Of a stretch of 64,000 bases of DNA, positions 16,257 through 26,301 are shown piece by piece (position 1 is the first letter of the stretch; each line of letters opens with the position of its first letter). The notes beneath the pieces are model-generated. The model saw nothing but the letters and a program-made list of their open reading frames with translations. It searched no databases and was not told the origin of the DNA. The stretch is from positions 1 through 64,000 of the forward strand of contig JAVKTQ010000004.1 of NCBI GenBank assembly GCA_031460455.1. Direction: 5' to 3'. Origin of the DNA: Sporomusaceae bacterium (GTDB lineage: Bacteria > Bacillota > Negativicutes > Sporomusales > UBA7701). A program made the translations under genes and the position numbers.

Positions 16257-18175
16257 ACTTCGTCGTCCCCCCGGCGGAAAGTATACACGACCTTCGGACC
16301 CGGCTCATCGGCGGGAGTAGGGGTAGCGTTCACGGGAGCGGCCTGGGGCTGATCCTCGGCCGGCTTCTCCTTCTCCTCGATCTTGCCGTTGTCCAGCAGC
16401 TGCTGGAGCTCCGAGCCTTCCAGCGTCTCGCGCTCGATCAGCGCGTCGGCGACGATGTGAAGCTTATCCATATTGGTCTTGAGCATCTCTTCCGTCTTGG
16501 CGTAGGCATCCTCGATCAGACGGCGGACCTCCTTGTCGATCGAGTAGGCCACCTCTTCGCTGTAGTTGCGGTCGCGGGCGATATCGCGGCCGAGGAATAC
16601 CTGCTGGTCCTGGCGCCGGCCGAAGGTGATCGGCCCCAGCACCTCGCTCATGCCATACTCGGTGATCATCTTGCGCACCAGCTCGGTGGCCCGCTCCAGG
16701 TCGTTCTGGGCCCCGGTGCTGATCTCGTTCAGCACCAGCGCCTCGGCCACCCGGCCGCCCAGCAGCGTCTTGAGCTGGTCGAGCAGTTCGGACCGTGTCG
16801 CGTAGTAGCGGTCCTCCTTGGGGAGCATGAGCGTGTAGCCGCCCGCCCGCCCGCGGGGGATGATCGACACCTTATGCACAGGGTCGGTATGGGTCAGCAT
16901 CATGCCGACCAGGGCGTGCCCGGCCTCATGATACGCGGTGAGTTTCTTCTCCTTGTCGCTGATAACCTTGCTCTTGCGCTCCGGCCCGGCGACCACCCGC
17001 TCCACCGACTCCTCCAGCTCGGGCATGTCGATGCGCTTCTTGTTGCGGCGGGCGGCGAGCAGCGCGGCTTCGTTGATCAGATTGCTGAGGTCGGCGCCGG
17101 TAAAGCCCGGCGTCCGGCGGGCCAGCACTTCCAGGCTGACATCCTTGGCCAGCGGCTTACCCTTGGTGTGAACCTTGAGGATCTCCTGGCGGCCCTTCAC
17201 ATCCGGCCGGTCGACCACCACCTGGCGGTCGAAGCGTCCCGGCCTGAGGAGGGCGGGGTCGAGAATGTCCGGGCGGTTGGTGGCGGCGATGATGATGATC
17301 CCCTCGTTGACGCCGAAACCGTCCATCTCAACCAGCAATTGGTTGAGGGTCTGCTCGCGCTCGTCGTGGCCGCCGCCGAGGCCTGCGCCCCGCTGCCGGC
17401 CGACGGCGTCGATCTCGTCGATGAAAACGATGCACGGCGCGTTTTTCTTCGCCTGCTCGAACAGGTCGCGCACCCTCGAGGCGCCCACGCCGACGAACAT
17501 TTCGACGAAGTCCGAGCCGCTGATGCTGAAAAACGGCACCCCGGACTCGCCGGCCACCGCGCGGGCGAGCAGCGTCTTGCCCGTGCCCGGCGGCCCGACC
17601 AGCAGCACCCCTTTGGGGATGCGCGCGCCCAGGTCGTTGAATTTCTTGGGATGCTTCAGAAACTCGACCACTTCCTCGAGCTCCTGCTTGGCCTCGTCGG
17701 CGCCGGCGACGTCGGCGAAGGTCACCTTCACCTTATCCTCGCCGTGCAGCTTGGCGCGGCTCTTGCCGAACGACATCACCCGGTTGCCGCCGCCCTGGGT
17801 CTGCTGCATGATGAAGAACCAGACCCCGATCAGCAACAGCATCGGCAGCACGGACGAGAAAATAGTCGTCCACCACGGCGGCTGCGGCGGCTGTTCGGCC
17901 TTGATATCGACATTCTTCTCCCGCAGGGAGCCGATCAGCGTCGGATCGTTGGGAGTAACCGTGGTAAACTCCGTGCCGTCTTTGAGTTTGCCGCGGACGG
18001 TGTTCTCCACTATCGTCACGCGCTCCACCTTTTGTTCTTCGACACTGCGCAAGAACTGGGTGTAACTGATTTCCGTCTTGGTGGTGGTGCGCGAGGAGTA
18101 GTAGTCGATTATCGATATGGCGATGATGATGATGAGCAGATAGAAACTGACATTACGGAAAAACTTGTTCAACAA
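16241..18175 (-). CDS. ftsH: ATP-dependent zinc metalloprotease FtsH
   Basis: A membrane-anchored AAA+ protease that degrades damaged membrane proteins and some regulators. The 644-residue protein has two membrane segments (about 7-24 and 108-128) around a small external domain. Walker A GPPGTGKT, Walker [10 protein letters not shown], the SRH region [21 protein letters not shown] and the zinc site HEAGH follow. The C-terminal tail is Pro/Ala-rich. The order hpt-ftsH after tilS is the same as in Bacillus. Confidence 0.98.
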   Translation of the reverse strand: MLNKFFRNVSFYLLIIIIAISIIDYYSSRTTTKTEISYTQFLRSVEEQKVERVTIVENTVRGKLKDGTEFTTVTPNDPTLIGSLREKNVDIKAEQPPQPPWWTTIFSSVLPMLLLIGVWFFIMQQTQGGGNRVMSFGKSRAKLHGEDKVKVTFADVAGADEAKQELEEVVEFLKHPKKFNDLGARIPKGVLLVGPPGTGKTLLARAVAGESGVPFFSISGSDFVEMFVGVGASRVRDLFEQAKKNAPCIVFIDEIDAVGRQRGAGLGGGHDEREQTLNQLLVEMDGFGVNEGIIIIAATNRPDILDPALLRPGRFDRQVVVDRPDVKGRQEILKVHTKGKPLAKDVSLEVLARRTPGFTGADLSNLINEAALLAARRNKKRIDMPELEESVERVVAGPERKSKVISDKEKKLTAYHEAGHALVGMMLTHTDPVHKVSIIPRGRAGGYTLMLPKEDRYYATRSELLDQLKTLLGGRVAEALVLNEISTGAQNDLERATELVRKMITEYGMSEVLGPITFGRRQDQQVFLGRDIARDRNYSEEVAYSIDKEVRRLIEDAYAKTEEMLKTNMDKLHIVADALIERETLEGSELQQLLDNGKIEEKEKPAEDQPQAAPVNATPTPADEPGPKVVYTFRRGDDEVWGTR

Positions 18176-18309
18176 CTTAACCCCCTTTCACTGGAGCTGA
18201 AGCGAAAAAAGCGATTGTATTCATAGGAGATAATTATATCACAAATAAACTCCAGTGACAATCCAACTCCTGCCTGCGGCCGCAGCCGTCATTATATCCT
18301 ATGCGCCGC

Positions 18310-18855
18310 CTAGCTGCCGTAGGCCTCGGGCTTGAGCACGCCCACATACGGCAGGTTGCGGTACTTCTCCGCGAAATCCAGGCCGTAGCCGACCACAAAA
18401 TCGTCGGGGATGGTGAAGCCGTTGTAATCCACCGGCACATCGACCTTGCGGCGGGAAGGCTTGCTCAGCAGCGTGCAGATCTTCACGCTCGCCGGCTTGC
18501 GCGACTTCAGATTCTCGAACAGGTACTTGAGAGTCAGGCCCGAATCGATGATATCCTCGACAATCAGCAGATGCCTGCCAGCCACGTCCTCGTCCAGGTC
18601 CTTGACGATCTTCACGACGCCGCTGGAGCTGGTCGAAGCCCCGTAGCTCGACACGGCCATGAAATCGATCGTCACCGGGCGGCTGATGGCCCGCGCCAGG
18701 TCGGCCATGAAAATCACCGCGCCGCGCAGTACACCGACCATGAGAATATCCTTGCCGGCATAATCGGCGCTGATCGCCTCGCCCAGTTCCTTGATCCTGG
18801 CCGCCAGGGCCTCGGTGCTCACAAGCACCTCTTTTATGTCCTTATCCTGATTCAC
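18310..18855 (-). CDS. hpt: Hypoxanthine phosphoribosyltransferase
   Basis: A purine salvage enzyme of 181 residues that makes IMP (and GMP) from hypoxanthine (guanine) and PRPP. The PRPP motif [14 protein letters not shown] is clear, and [18 protein letters not shown] and [24 protein letters not shown] are family features. The start is GTG at 18855, with AGGAGG 6 bases upstream, directly after the tilS stop codon. A longer frame (to 19014) overlaps tilS and is rejected. In Bacillus the HprT/TilS pair also regulates ftsH; the same gene order is kept here. Confidence 0.95.
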   Translation of the reverse strand: MNQDKDIKEVLVSTEALAARIKELGEAISADYAGKDILMVGVLRGAVIFMADLARAISRPVTIDFMAVSSYGASTSSSGVVKIVKDLDEDVAGRHLLIVEDIIDSGLTLKYLFENLKSRKPASVKICTLLSKPSRRKVDVPVDYNGFTIPDDFVVGYGLDFAEKYRNLPYVGVLKPEAYGS

Positions 18856-18856
18856 G

Positions 18857-20233
18857 TCAGTCCTCCTGTTGTTCGATGATGAGTTCGAGAAATGTTCCTG
18901 TCTGTCGCCCCGGCCGGCCGCGCTTACCCAGGCGCACCCCGCCCAGCCAGATGATCCCCTGTCCGTCGGTGAACACCGGGATGCTGCCCCGCAGATGCCG
19001 CGGCACCTTGGCATCGATGAGGAATTCCTTCACCTTCTTGCCGTCCGGCCGGAAGCGATCCCCCGCCTGGCGGGTGCGGACACGGATCGGCGGCGTCAGT
19101 TCCTCCCAGGCGAACACCGCCCTGTGCGGCCCGTCGCCCATCGGCGGCTCCGCCGACAGCCTCGCCGTCACCGTCATGCCCAGCGCGGGCAGCGGCGTCG
19201 TCCCCGGCACGGTCAGCGCGATCCCCGGCGGCCCGATAGGCGGCGCCGCCGGCAAAGGCGCGGCCGCGAAAACCAGCCGGCCGTATTCCCGGCGGACGGT
19301 AAGCCCGCCCGGCAGTTCGACCGCATTGCCGGTCGTTCCCGCTAAAGCTAATTCTAATAATTTTTCCACATGGAAAAAGCTTATTCCTTTTAAATCGCCG
19401 CGATTTTTTGCCACCACCTGGCGGAGAAGCTCCCGGCGCAGTGCGACAGGCAGCGCCCCCAGCGCCTCGCAGTCGACCGTCAGCCCGTCCCCCTCGCCGC
19501 TCACCACCTCAGGCCACGCCGCCAAAGCCGCGGCGGCCACGAAATCGTGCTCGTCGCCGACCAGCTCGGCGGTGCGGCACAGCGTAGCCGCGATATTGGC
19601 GTTGAACACCGCCGCCAGCCTAGGCATAAGCTCCAGGCGGAGATAATTGCGCAGATACTCGGTCGAAAAATTGGAACTGTCCGTCCGCGGCATAAGCCCG
19701 TTTGCGCGGCAGTACGCCTCGATCTCCTCCCGCTCCACGGCCAGCAGCGGCCTGATCACGCCGCCGGCCGCCGGCTTCATGCCGCCCAGCCCGGCGCCGC
19801 CCGCCCCGCGGAAAAGGTTCAGCAGCACCGTCTCGGCCTGGTCGTCGCGGTGGTGGCCGGTGGCGATCAGCGCCCCGCCCAGTTTCGCCGCCGTCTCCCG
19901 CAGGAATCTGTAGCGCAGCACGCGGGCCGCATCCTCCAGCGAGCGGCCCTCGGCGGCGGCGAAAGCGGCGGCGTCAACTTCGGTATCGTAAAAAGGCAGT
20001 CCCAGCGCGCCCGCGAACTCGCGGACGAAAACGGCGTCGGCGTCCGATTCCGCCCCCCGCAGCAAATGGTTGACATGGGCCACCGCCAGGAAAAAGCCGT
20101 ATTCCTCCCTCAGCGCATGCAGCGCCTGGACAAGGGCCAGCGAATCCGCCCCGCCCGAACAGGCGGCCAGCACCCTGTCGCCCGCTCCCGGAACGCCGTG
20201 GCGCCCGATCCATTCCCTAACCGCGGTCAGCAT
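18857..20233 (-). CDS. tilS: tRNA(Ile)-lysidine synthase
   Basis: TilS attaches lysine to C34 of the tRNA-Ile with anticodon CAU, so that it reads AUA. The 458-residue enzyme has the N-terminal PP-loop [10 protein letters not shown], the [19 protein letters not shown] segment, and the RYRFLRETA ... [21 protein letters not shown] catalytic part. The C-terminal domains are of the Bacillus type. It overlaps the upstream exporter gene by 7 bases and is followed immediately by hpt. Confidence 0.95.
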   Translation of the reverse strand: MLTAVREWIGRHGVPGAGDRVLAACSGGADSLALVQALHALREEYGFFLAVAHVNHLLRGAESDADAVFVREFAGALGLPFYDTEVDAAAFAAAEGRSLEDAARVLRYRFLRETAAKLGGALIATGHHRDDQAETVLLNLFRGAGGAGLGGMKPAAGGVIRPLLAVEREEIEAYCRANGLMPRTDSSNFSTEYLRNYLRLELMPRLAAVFNANIAATLCRTAELVGDEHDFVAAAALAAWPEVVSGEGDGLTVDCEALGALPVALRRELLRQVVAKNRGDLKGISFFHVEKLLELALAGTTGNAVELPGGLTVRREYGRLVFAAAPLPAAPPIGPPGIALTVPGTTPLPALGMTVTARLSAEPPMGDGPHRAVFAWEELTPPIRVRTRQAGDRFRPDGKKVKEFLIDAKVPRHLRGSIPVFTDGQGIIWLGGVRLGKRGRPGRQTGTFLELIIEQQED

Positions 20234-20682
20234 TGGCCTATCCCTTTCTTCAAGCCGTTGGCTAGCAAAAGCCGGTAAACGGTCACACTCACGAAAATGC
20301 CGAAAGCGATCGCGCCGGCGGTCAGCAGCGTCTGCACCGCCATCTCCGTCGCCGGCCCGTACCGGCCCTCAACCACATAACGCATCGTCGTATACGCCTC
20401 CCGCCCGGGCACGAGCGGAAAGAATCCGGGGATGATAAAAATCGTCGCCGGCTGGCGCAGCCGCCTCGCCAGCGCCTCGGCCGCCGCCCCCAGGGCGATG
20501 CCGCCGAAGAAATTCGCCGCCACCGCGTTCGTGCCCGACGCGATCAGCAGCACCATCACCAGCCACGCCAGCGTAGCGTTGAGCGCCCCGTAAAGCAGCA
20601 GATTGCGCGGGATGCGGTACAAAATACCCACCGCCGTTCCCATCACGAACACCGCCGCGATCTTCATCATCATCGCCGTCAC
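20227..20682 (-). CDS. Threonine/serine exporter family, small subunit (ThrE-2-like)
   Basis: A 151-residue membrane protein with about four helices, corresponding to the second half of the Corynebacterium ThrE exporter. The segments YRIPRNLLLYGALNATLAWL and IFIIPGFFPLVPGREAYTTM are typical. It is paired with the larger subunit one base upstream and overlaps tilS. Function by family is export of threonine or serine; in sporulating Firmicutes the exact substrate is uncertain. Confidence 0.85.
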   Translation of the reverse strand: MTAMMMKIAAVFVMGTAVGILYRIPRNLLLYGALNATLAWLVMVLLIASGTNAVAANFFGGIALGAAAEALARRLRQPATIFIIPGFFPLVPGREAYTTMRYVVEGRYGPATEMAVQTLLTAGAIAFGIFVSVTVYRLLLANGLKKGIGQC

Positions 20683-20683
20683 C

Positions 20684-21442
20684 TCACATCACCGCCAGCA
20701 CGATAACCACGCCCATCGCCACCGCCACCGCCGTCATCGCCGCCTCCAGGCCGAGCGACACCCCGCTCAGCAGATCGCCCGCTATCACGTCGCGGATGGC
20801 GTTGGTGATCGCCATCCCCGGCACCAGCGGCATGATGCCGCCCACCACGATGACATCGCGGTTCAGCCAGGGCCAGAGATAAACAGCCAGGCTGCCGAGC
20901 ATGGCCGCCGCCAGCGCCCCGAGAAACTCGAACGTGAACTGCACCCCGTGCAGGCGCGAAACAACATGGGCAATATACCGCACCGTCATCGCCGTCAGCA
21001 GCGCGGCCGCCATCTCGCCCGACCCGCCGTCCTGCAGCACGGCGAAACTGCCGCCCACCAGACCGGAGGCGACCATCGACGGCACGAGCGAAAAGCCCGT
21101 CCGCTCCTTGGCGATGCGGTCCAAAAGCGCCAGCGCCCCGGCGTAATCGATCCGGCCGTCGGCCAGGCGGCGCGACAGCTCGTTAACCTTCGCGATGCGG
21201 TCGAGATTGATCGTCCGGCCCTTGATCCGCCGCATCGTCGTCAGCGGCCGGCCGGAAAAATCGGTCACAGTCAGAAAAACCCCCGTCGGGATGACGAAGC
21301 ACTCCGCCTTATCGGCGCCGCAGGCGCGGGCGATATGGTACATCGTCTCCTCCACCCGCGAAGTCTCGGCCCCGTTGCGCAGCAGCACCTCGCCGGCCAG
21401 CACGGCCAGCCTGACAATATCCTCGAGCGGCACGTCCTTCAC
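20684..21442 (-). CDS. Threonine/serine exporter family, large subunit (ThrE-1-like)
   Basis: A 252-residue protein with a soluble N-terminal part (LRNGAETSRVEETMYHIARACG, the family signature) followed by about five transmembrane helices, including GGIMPLVPGMAITNAIRD. It is the N-terminal half of ThrE encoded as a separate subunit (DUF1212 family). The start is GTG at 21442 with GAAGGG upstream. It lies downstream of a strong terminator (21558-21598), so it probably has its own promoter, although none was clear in 21443-21557. Confidence 0.85.
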   Translation of the reverse strand: MKDVPLEDIVRLAVLAGEVLLRNGAETSRVEETMYHIARACGADKAECFVIPTGVFLTVTDFSGRPLTTMRRIKGRTINLDRIAKVNELSRRLADGRIDYAGALALLDRIAKERTGFSLVPSMVASGLVGGSFAVLQDGGSGEMAAALLTAMTVRYIAHVVSRLHGVQFTFEFLGALAAAMLGSLAVYLWPWLNRDVIVVGGIMPLVPGMAITNAIRDVIAGDLLSGVSLGLEAAMTAVAVAMGVVIVLAVM

Positions 21443-21557
21443 AGGTTCACGCCCTTCCGATTCTTTGCCTTGGCTACATTCTCCCGCCGTCCGCCGTTTT
21501 CCTGCAATATCGCCGACCGCGGCTCTTTTGCCGCTCCCCCATAGTATCGGCCGCGCA

Positions 21558-21598
21558 AAAACCCCCTATGCGGGCGGAAAACCGCGCACAGGGGGTTC
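21558..21598 (-). terminator. Terminator after the NHLP precursor gene
   Basis: Long hairpin with outer stem AACCCCCT / AGGGGGTT followed on the minus strand by TTTTTGCG. It isolates the precursor gene from the exporter genes. Confidence 0.85.
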
Positions 21599-21618
21599 GA
21601 TAACCGTGCAAAACCCGA

Positions 21619-22305
21619 TTACCAGCCGTGGCAAACCTTCTTGATGGCGTGATACGCTTTCTTGCCGCCCTTGTAAAGCTCCTTGCCGGCATATTTGCCG
21701 CCGTGATAAGCCATCTGGTCGACCATTGCGAACTGGCTGCCGGAAGTGTCGTACCAGAACTCGTTTTCGACGGCATTTTTCGCACCGTTGTAATTATACT
21801 CCACAAATTCCTCCCCAAATTCGCGGGTTAGCTTCCACGCCTCCTTGAAAAAGCCGCTGCCGCCAGCCACCTTGTCGAGGTCCGCGTCGCTCAGCGCCGG
21901 AGGCCGGAAGGGGATTACAACATACAACGGGTTATCGGTCTGCTCAAACACCGCAACCTTGAAATTCGCCGGGAATTTGACCCCCAGCGCGGCTGAGGCC
22001 GTCGCCCGCGGATCGGCCAGCAGGGCCTGCTTGAAGGCCGGATCATGCCAGGCTTTTGCCGCCAGCAACCCGCGCGGCGTCGTGCGCTGCGATTCCGGGA
22101 GATGATCGGGATCGACCAATACCATATTGACCGAATCGGCGGTGTCTTCCAGCACCCGAACCTCGGTGCCTGCCGGCAGCTCCACGCCGAACTCGCGGGC
22201 GATCACCCCGCCGGGATCGCGTTTCAGTTCCCCCAGATAAGCTGGATTCTTCCACGCCTCACGGATAACCGCCGCGCTCTTCTCCTCGATATGCGCGTTT
22301 TCCAT
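21619..22305 (-). CDS. NHLP-type (nitrile-hydratase-like leader) peptide precursor, orphan
   Basis: A 228-residue protein with two successive leader domains of the nitrile-hydratase-alpha-like type. The first (about 14-66) has REAWKNPAYLGELKRDP and GTEVRVLEDTADSVNMVLVDP; the second (about 83-135) has AKAWHDPAFKQALLADP and FKVAVFEQTDNPLYVVIP. A double-glycine cleavage motif follows: ALSDADLDKVAGG (GG at 148-149). The predicted core (150-228) is Tyr/Gly/Lys-rich with one Cys near the end. The start is ATG at 22305. No cyclodehydratase, radical SAM enzyme or peptidase-transporter lies nearby. The family provides precursors of ribosomal natural products; the product here is unknown. Confidence 0.75.
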   Translation of the reverse strand: MENAHIEEKSAAVIREAWKNPAYLGELKRDPGGVIAREFGVELPAGTEVRVLEDTADSVNMVLVDPDHLPESQRTTPRGLLAAKAWHDPAFKQALLADPRATASAALGVKFPANFKVAVFEQTDNPLYVVIPFRPPALSDADLDKVAGGSGFFKEAWKLTREFGEEFVEYNYNGAKNAVENEFWYDTSGSQFAMVDQMAYHGGKYAGKELYKGGKKAYHAIKKVCHGW

Positions 22306-22342
22306 GTCCTCGACCACCCTTCGCCGCAAACGTTCTGAGAAA

Positions 22343-22371
22343 ATTATAACTCTAGGCTATTTTTACGTCAA
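22343..22371 (-). promoter_or_regulatory. Promoter of the NHLP precursor gene
   Basis: Minus strand TTGACG (22366-22371), 17 bases, TATAAT (22343-22348). A second TTTGACGTA occurs 24 bases further upstream, giving a direct repeat of the -35 region that might be a regulator site. Confidence 0.75.
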
Positions 22372-22392
22372 ATAATTTCTGCCGCAATACGT

Positions 22393-22429
22393 CAAAAACC
22401 GTGGCCCGCGGTTTGCCCCGCGGCCACGG
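22393..22429 (-). terminator. Terminator after spoIIE
   Basis: A near-perfect 13-bp stem CCGTGGC-CGCGG / CCGCGG-GCCACGG (22399-22429) followed on the minus strand by TTTTTG. The next promoter starts within the same stretch. Confidence 0.85.
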
Positions 22430-22452
22430 CCAATCTTCGTCGCTATTTACCC

Positions 22453-24858
22453 TCATTGCTCAAGCCCCGGCTTCTCCGTCACCCGCGCCACCAGCACCGT
22501 CATGTCGTCGCGCCGGTTCGCCCCCGAAAGCGCCACAGCCTCCTGCAGGATGCGCTCCGCCAGCTCCTGGGGGTCGCCGTCCGGCAGCCGCCGCAGGAAG
22601 TTCGCCACCCAGGCCTCCCGTTCCAGGCCGCGGCCGGGCACCTCCACAACCCCGTCGCTCACCATCACGATAATATCGCCCGGCGCCAGCAGCCACCTCA
22701 CCGGCTCGATCTCCACCTGCTGCATTATCCCCACAGGCAGCGACGACGACTTGACCGTCGCCACCTCCCGCACCCTTTTCACGAAACTGGGGGCCGCCCC
22801 CACCTTCAAAAACTCCGCCTCGCCGCCGGCGGTATCGATCACCGCCATATCCACCGTCGTAAAGCTCTCCTCCGGCAGCTTCAACAGCAGCAGCGAATTT
22901 ACCGTCTTCACCGCCACATCCACCGCAAACCCGGCCGTCAACAAACGCTCCAGAAACCGCACCGTCGCCGCGCTGTCCCCGGCCGCCCGGCTGCCCGTGC
23001 CCATACCGTCGCTCAGCACCAGCGCCACCTGACCGCCCGGCAGCGGCAGCACGGCCGCCGTATCGCCCGACACCTTCTCCTTTGCGGCGCAGGCCAGCCC
23101 CGTCGTCACCCGGTAGCGACCCGCCGACCCCATCGCCAGGCGGCACAGCTCCCGCCTCCCGGCGTCGCCGCACTCCGTCTCCAGCGTCAGCCTCTCCCCC
23201 AGCAGCGTCGCCGCCAGCGGCAGCACCGTATTGAGGCACTCCCGCCGCCCCTGGCACGGCTGCTTCGTCACCTTCACCAGCCGCCGGCCGCCGCCATATT
23301 CCAGCCCGGCCGTCTCCAACGGGCATCCGCCGGCCGCCGCCTGCTCCTTCAGCGTCGCCGCCAGGGCAAACTCGGCGGCCTCGCCCCGGCTCACCTCTCC
23401 GGCCAGATTGCGGATAATCGTTCCCACCGCCCGCAGCTGCTCGGCCGCCAGCACCCTAGCCTCGGCCGCCTTCTTGTCCCAGAAAGACAACGCCCTGTTC
23501 CTGTCGGCGGCGGCATTGACCGTCTCCGCCAGCTCCCGCCCGTGCTCGCACCGCTCTTTAAGCGGCTCCGGCAGAGCCGCGCTCGTCAGGCGGGCCTTGT
23601 CCGCCGCCGCCAGCGCGGCCTGCAGCGCCTGGACCGTGCGCTGCCGGTCCTGCTCCCAGCACGCCGCCCGCCGGCGACAGGGGCCGCAAACCTTCTCCCC
23701 CGCCGCCGCCAGCAGCCTGTTCATCTCCTCGTCCCTCACCAGCGCCCCGTTCTGGGCCGCCCGCCGTCCCAGCACCGCCGCCAGGCCGGCGAAAATATCG
23801 GCCACTCGCGCCAGCTTGGCCGCCGCCTCGCGCGCCGGCGACGCCGCGCGTTCCTCGCCCGCCTTCTCCTTCAGCCCGCGACGCCACACCCGCAGCCACT
23901 CCACCGGCACAGCCGCAAACGCCACCGCCGCCACCGCCCCCTCGGCCAACACCTTTGTCAGCGCCACCGGCTGGGCGAACTCCAGCACGGCGATCGCGCC
24001 GCCGAGCAGAAACCCGGCCATCACCGCCAGCTTGCCCAGCGAGCGAAACGTCGCGGCCAGCAAGCCGGCGACGCCGTAAAGACCGATCGTCAGCGCCGCG
24101 CTGCCGTCAGCCAGCCCGGCCACCATCCCCACCGCCACGCCCGCCGCCGCCCCCAGCCCCGCGCCGCCGGTGAACGCCAGCAGCATAATAACCAGGCTGC
24201 TGGCGACATTGCGGAGGCTGAACCCCGCCACCGCCACCTCGCCAAAGCCGGCCGCCGCCGCCGCCAGCATCACCACCAGGCACATCACCGTCTCGCTCCC
24301 CGCCGCCCGGTCGGGCCGGCCGTCCACGAGCGGCAGCGCCGCCGCGAAAATATACGTCAGCACCACGCACAGCGCCGCGTCGAAAAACACCAGCAACAGA
24401 CTGTAAAGCGGCGCCTGCTGCCACAGCACGGCCATACCGCCGCCGAAAACCACCGCCGCAAACACATAAAGCGGCACGGCCTGCAGCTTCCGCTGCTGCC
24501 GCGACAGCCTGTCCGCCAATTTGGCGTACACGAGCATGGCGAACAGATACAGCCCCGCCTCCACAAAACGCCCCACCGACAGCATCCCCGCCAGCGCCGC
24601 CACTGCCGCCGCCGGCGCCCGTCGCCGCGCCGTCAGGGCCACCGCCGCGCAAAACGCCAGACCGAAAGGCGCCAGTTCCCCCACAATCGACACCCGGCCG
24701 AGCAGAAAAGCCAGGACATTGAACGGCAGATCGGCCGGCCGCACCAACGACGACATAAGCCAGGCGGCGAGCGCGGTCCAGCTCGTCTTGCCCGCCCGGC
24801 CGACAGGTTCGGCCGCGGCCGTCCCGCCGGGTATCGTGACAACCGTTCCCTTAGGCAT
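22453..24858 (-). CDS. spoIIE: Stage II sporulation protein E (SpoIIE), serine phosphatase
   Basis: SpoIIE dephosphorylates SpoIIAA to release sigma-F in the forespore and interacts with FtsZ at the polar septum. The 801-residue protein has an N-terminal membrane domain of about ten helices (residues 30-310), a central regulatory region with a CGPCRRRAACW cysteine segment, and a C-terminal PP2C phosphatase (about 590-795) with LSDGMGTGSRAAGDSAATVRFLERLL and IIVMVSDGVVE. It stands alone between two terminators. Confidence 0.96.
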   Translation of the reverse strand: MPKGTVVTIPGGTAAAEPVGRAGKTSWTALAAWLMSSLVRPADLPFNVLAFLLGRVSIVGELAPFGLAFCAAVALTARRRAPAAAVAALAGMLSVGRFVEAGLYLFAMLVYAKLADRLSRQQRKLQAVPLYVFAAVVFGGGMAVLWQQAPLYSLLLVFFDAALCVVLTYIFAAALPLVDGRPDRAAGSETVMCLVVMLAAAAAGFGEVAVAGFSLRNVASSLVIMLLAFTGGAGLGAAAGVAVGMVAGLADGSAALTIGLYGVAGLLAATFRSLGKLAVMAGFLLGGAIAVLEFAQPVALTKVLAEGAVAAVAFAAVPVEWLRVWRRGLKEKAGEERAASPAREAAAKLARVADIFAGLAAVLGRRAAQNGALVRDEEMNRLLAAAGEKVCGPCRRRAACWEQDRQRTVQALQAALAAADKARLTSAALPEPLKERCEHGRELAETVNAAADRNRALSFWDKKAAEARVLAAEQLRAVGTIIRNLAGEVSRGEAAEFALAATLKEQAAAGGCPLETAGLEYGGGRRLVKVTKQPCQGRRECLNTVLPLAATLLGERLTLETECGDAGRRELCRLAMGSAGRYRVTTGLACAAKEKVSGDTAAVLPLPGGQVALVLSDGMGTGSRAAGDSAATVRFLERLLTAGFAVDVAVKTVNSLLLLKLPEESFTTVDMAVIDTAGGEAEFLKVGAAPSFVKRVREVATVKSSSLPVGIMQQVEIEPVRWLLAPGDIIVMVSDGVVEVPGRGLEREAWVANFLRRLPDGDPQELAERILQEAVALSGANRRDDMTVLVARVTEKPGLEQ

Positions 24859-24891
24859 CTAATCCCTCTCCCGGTAGTGCATCATGCTACT

Positions 24892-24958
24892 ATTTTACAT
24901 AATTTACCACCAGTCCGTTTGTCTAACCGCGTCGCGGGAACGAAAAAAAATCCGACAA
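24892..24958 (-). promoter_or_regulatory. spoIIE upstream region with Spo0A-box-like sequences
   Basis: Minus-strand TAAAAT (24892-24897) is a possible -10. TTGTCTAA (24919-24926, plus orientation) and TTGTCGGA (24951-24958, minus orientation) each match the Spo0A box TTGTCGAA at 6-7 of 8 positions. The first would overlap the -35, as at the Spo0A-activated spoIIE promoter of Bacillus. No -35 consensus is present. Confidence 0.4.
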
Positions 24959-24965
24959 GAACCGC

Positions 24966-25010
24966 AAATAAAAAACGCGCCTCCGCTCGCCTTTCGCGAG
25001 CGGAGGCGCC
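24966..25010 (-). terminator. Terminator after the aromatic acid exporter-like gene
   Basis: A perfect 14-bp stem GCGCCTCCGCTCGC / GCGAGCGGAGGCGC (24977-25009) with a 5-base loop, followed on the minus strand by GTTTTTTATTT. Confidence 0.92.
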
Positions 25011-25016
25011 TCAATA

Positions 25017-26093
25017 TCAATTCCCGGCTTCCAGGCTTTCCGACAGCAGCAGCTTGGCCTGCCGCGAAGCCCACTTGATCTCGTTCGCCGTTACCGCCAC
25101 CTCCAAGAGCGCATGCAGGTAATAACTGCCCGCGAGCCTCGGCTGCCATTGCTCGATCGCCTTGGTAAGCGTTTCCCAGTAATCCTCGCTGATCTCCTCC
25201 GCGGCAGCCGTGCCGCCGTCGACAATTACCGACCTTAGCTTGCCGTTCAGCCTGACAACCGTCACGCAGCCGCTTGCCAGCAGGCTCAAAATCGCCCTGA
25301 ACTCGTCGCTGATCGGCGGATCGCCCGAATTTATCCGCCGCTCCAGCCGTCCCGGCAAAAGATCGATAATACGGTTGCCCTTGTGGGTGATCGATTCGTT
25401 ATAATCGATCAGCTTTTCCGCCAGCGTAAGCCATCCGGTCGGCTCGGCCGCCTCGGCGACCACCGTCCGCTCCCTGCTCAGCAGCTCCAGCAGCCTGCGC
25501 GCCTCCTTGTTAAGCTTCTCGACCCGCGCTCTTTGCGCCGTATCGCCACTGTACTCCTTACCTTCGAGGCCGACATACTCCTGCACCGCATGGCAGAAAT
25601 ACAGCACCGTCGCCTCGTTGCTCTGCCGCAGCTTCTCCTTGAGCTGCTCCGTATACCGCGGCGGCCACAAAAACACATTGACAAGCATCGCCGAGCCCAG
25701 CCCCACGAAGATAACTCCCGTCCGCGCTAAAGCGTGCGCCATAAACTCCTCGGTGCTCGAACTCAGCACAAACAGCGCCGCCACAATCCCCATCGTTATC
25801 CCGCTGTTAAGCTTCAGCTTACTGAACAGCGTGATAAGCAAAATAACGATCAACCCCGCCGACAGCGGATTTACGCCCAGGAAAAGCCCGAAAAAGAAAC
25901 CGGCCGCTACTCCCAGCACATGGACCAAAACCTGGTTCCGCGCTTCCCGCAGCGACAAAAAAATCGACGGCTGAATATTTATCACCGCGGAAACCGCGCC
26001 GAAGAACGCGGGCTCCAGCCCCAGCAGCTTGCACAAAAACATCGTTATCGCGACCGCTATCCCCGTTTTTATAACGCGCGCGCCTATTCTCAC
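25017..26093 (-). CDS. Aromatic acid exporter family protein (FUSC-like)
   Basis: A 358-residue protein with about six N-terminal membrane helices (VIKTGIAVAITMFLCKLLGLEPAFF ... FLWPPRY) and a soluble helical C-terminal half. This layout matches the ArAE/YgaE-like family of putative exporters for aromatic or other acids. The start is GTG at 26093, preceded by GGGGGG at 5 bases; the longer frame lacks a binding site. The substrate is unknown. Single gene, with its own terminator. Confidence 0.8.
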   Translation of the reverse strand: MRIGARVIKTGIAVAITMFLCKLLGLEPAFFGAVSAVINIQPSIFLSLREARNQVLVHVLGVAAGFFFGLFLGVNPLSAGLIVILLITLFSKLKLNSGITMGIVAALFVLSSSTEEFMAHALARTGVIFVGLGSAMLVNVFLWPPRYTEQLKEKLRQSNEATVLYFCHAVQEYVGLEGKEYSGDTAQRARVEKLNKEARRLLELLSRERTVVAEAAEPTGWLTLAEKLIDYNESITHKGNRIIDLLPGRLERRINSGDPPISDEFRAILSLLASGCVTVVRLNGKLRSVIVDGGTAAAEEISEDYWETLTKAIEQWQPRLAGSYYLHALLEVAVTANEIKWASRQAKLLLSESLEAGN

Positions 26094-26256
26094 TCTGTCC
26101 CCCCTTGGTCCTCGCCCCCGTCGGTCATGCCACACTATCGGCATGGCCCGGCGGAAACGGACCGCGTCCCGCCGGGAACCTCCCGGTCTACGCTTAGGTT
26201 ACTGGTAATTCTCGTCGTTTATTCCCAATTCCTGCAACATCGTCGGCGGGACGGCC

Positions 26257-26287
26257 ACAAAAAAGAGCATCCCGTACGGGATGCTCC
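26257..26287 (-). terminator. Terminator after the S1-domain gene
   Basis: A perfect palindromic stem GAGCATCCCG / CGGGATGCTC (26265-26286) and TTTTTTGTGG on the minus strand. It ends the yabP-yabQ-divIC-S1 region. Confidence 0.9.
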
Positions 26288-26301
26288 CTGTTGGCCTGGG
26301 G

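Noticed and set aside
22456-25122. Long open frame (888 codons) on the plus strand opposite spoIIE
   Set aside because: Composition is dominated by Arg, His, Pro and Gln, typical of antisense frames in GC-rich genes; spoIIE on the minus strand accounts for the coding signal.
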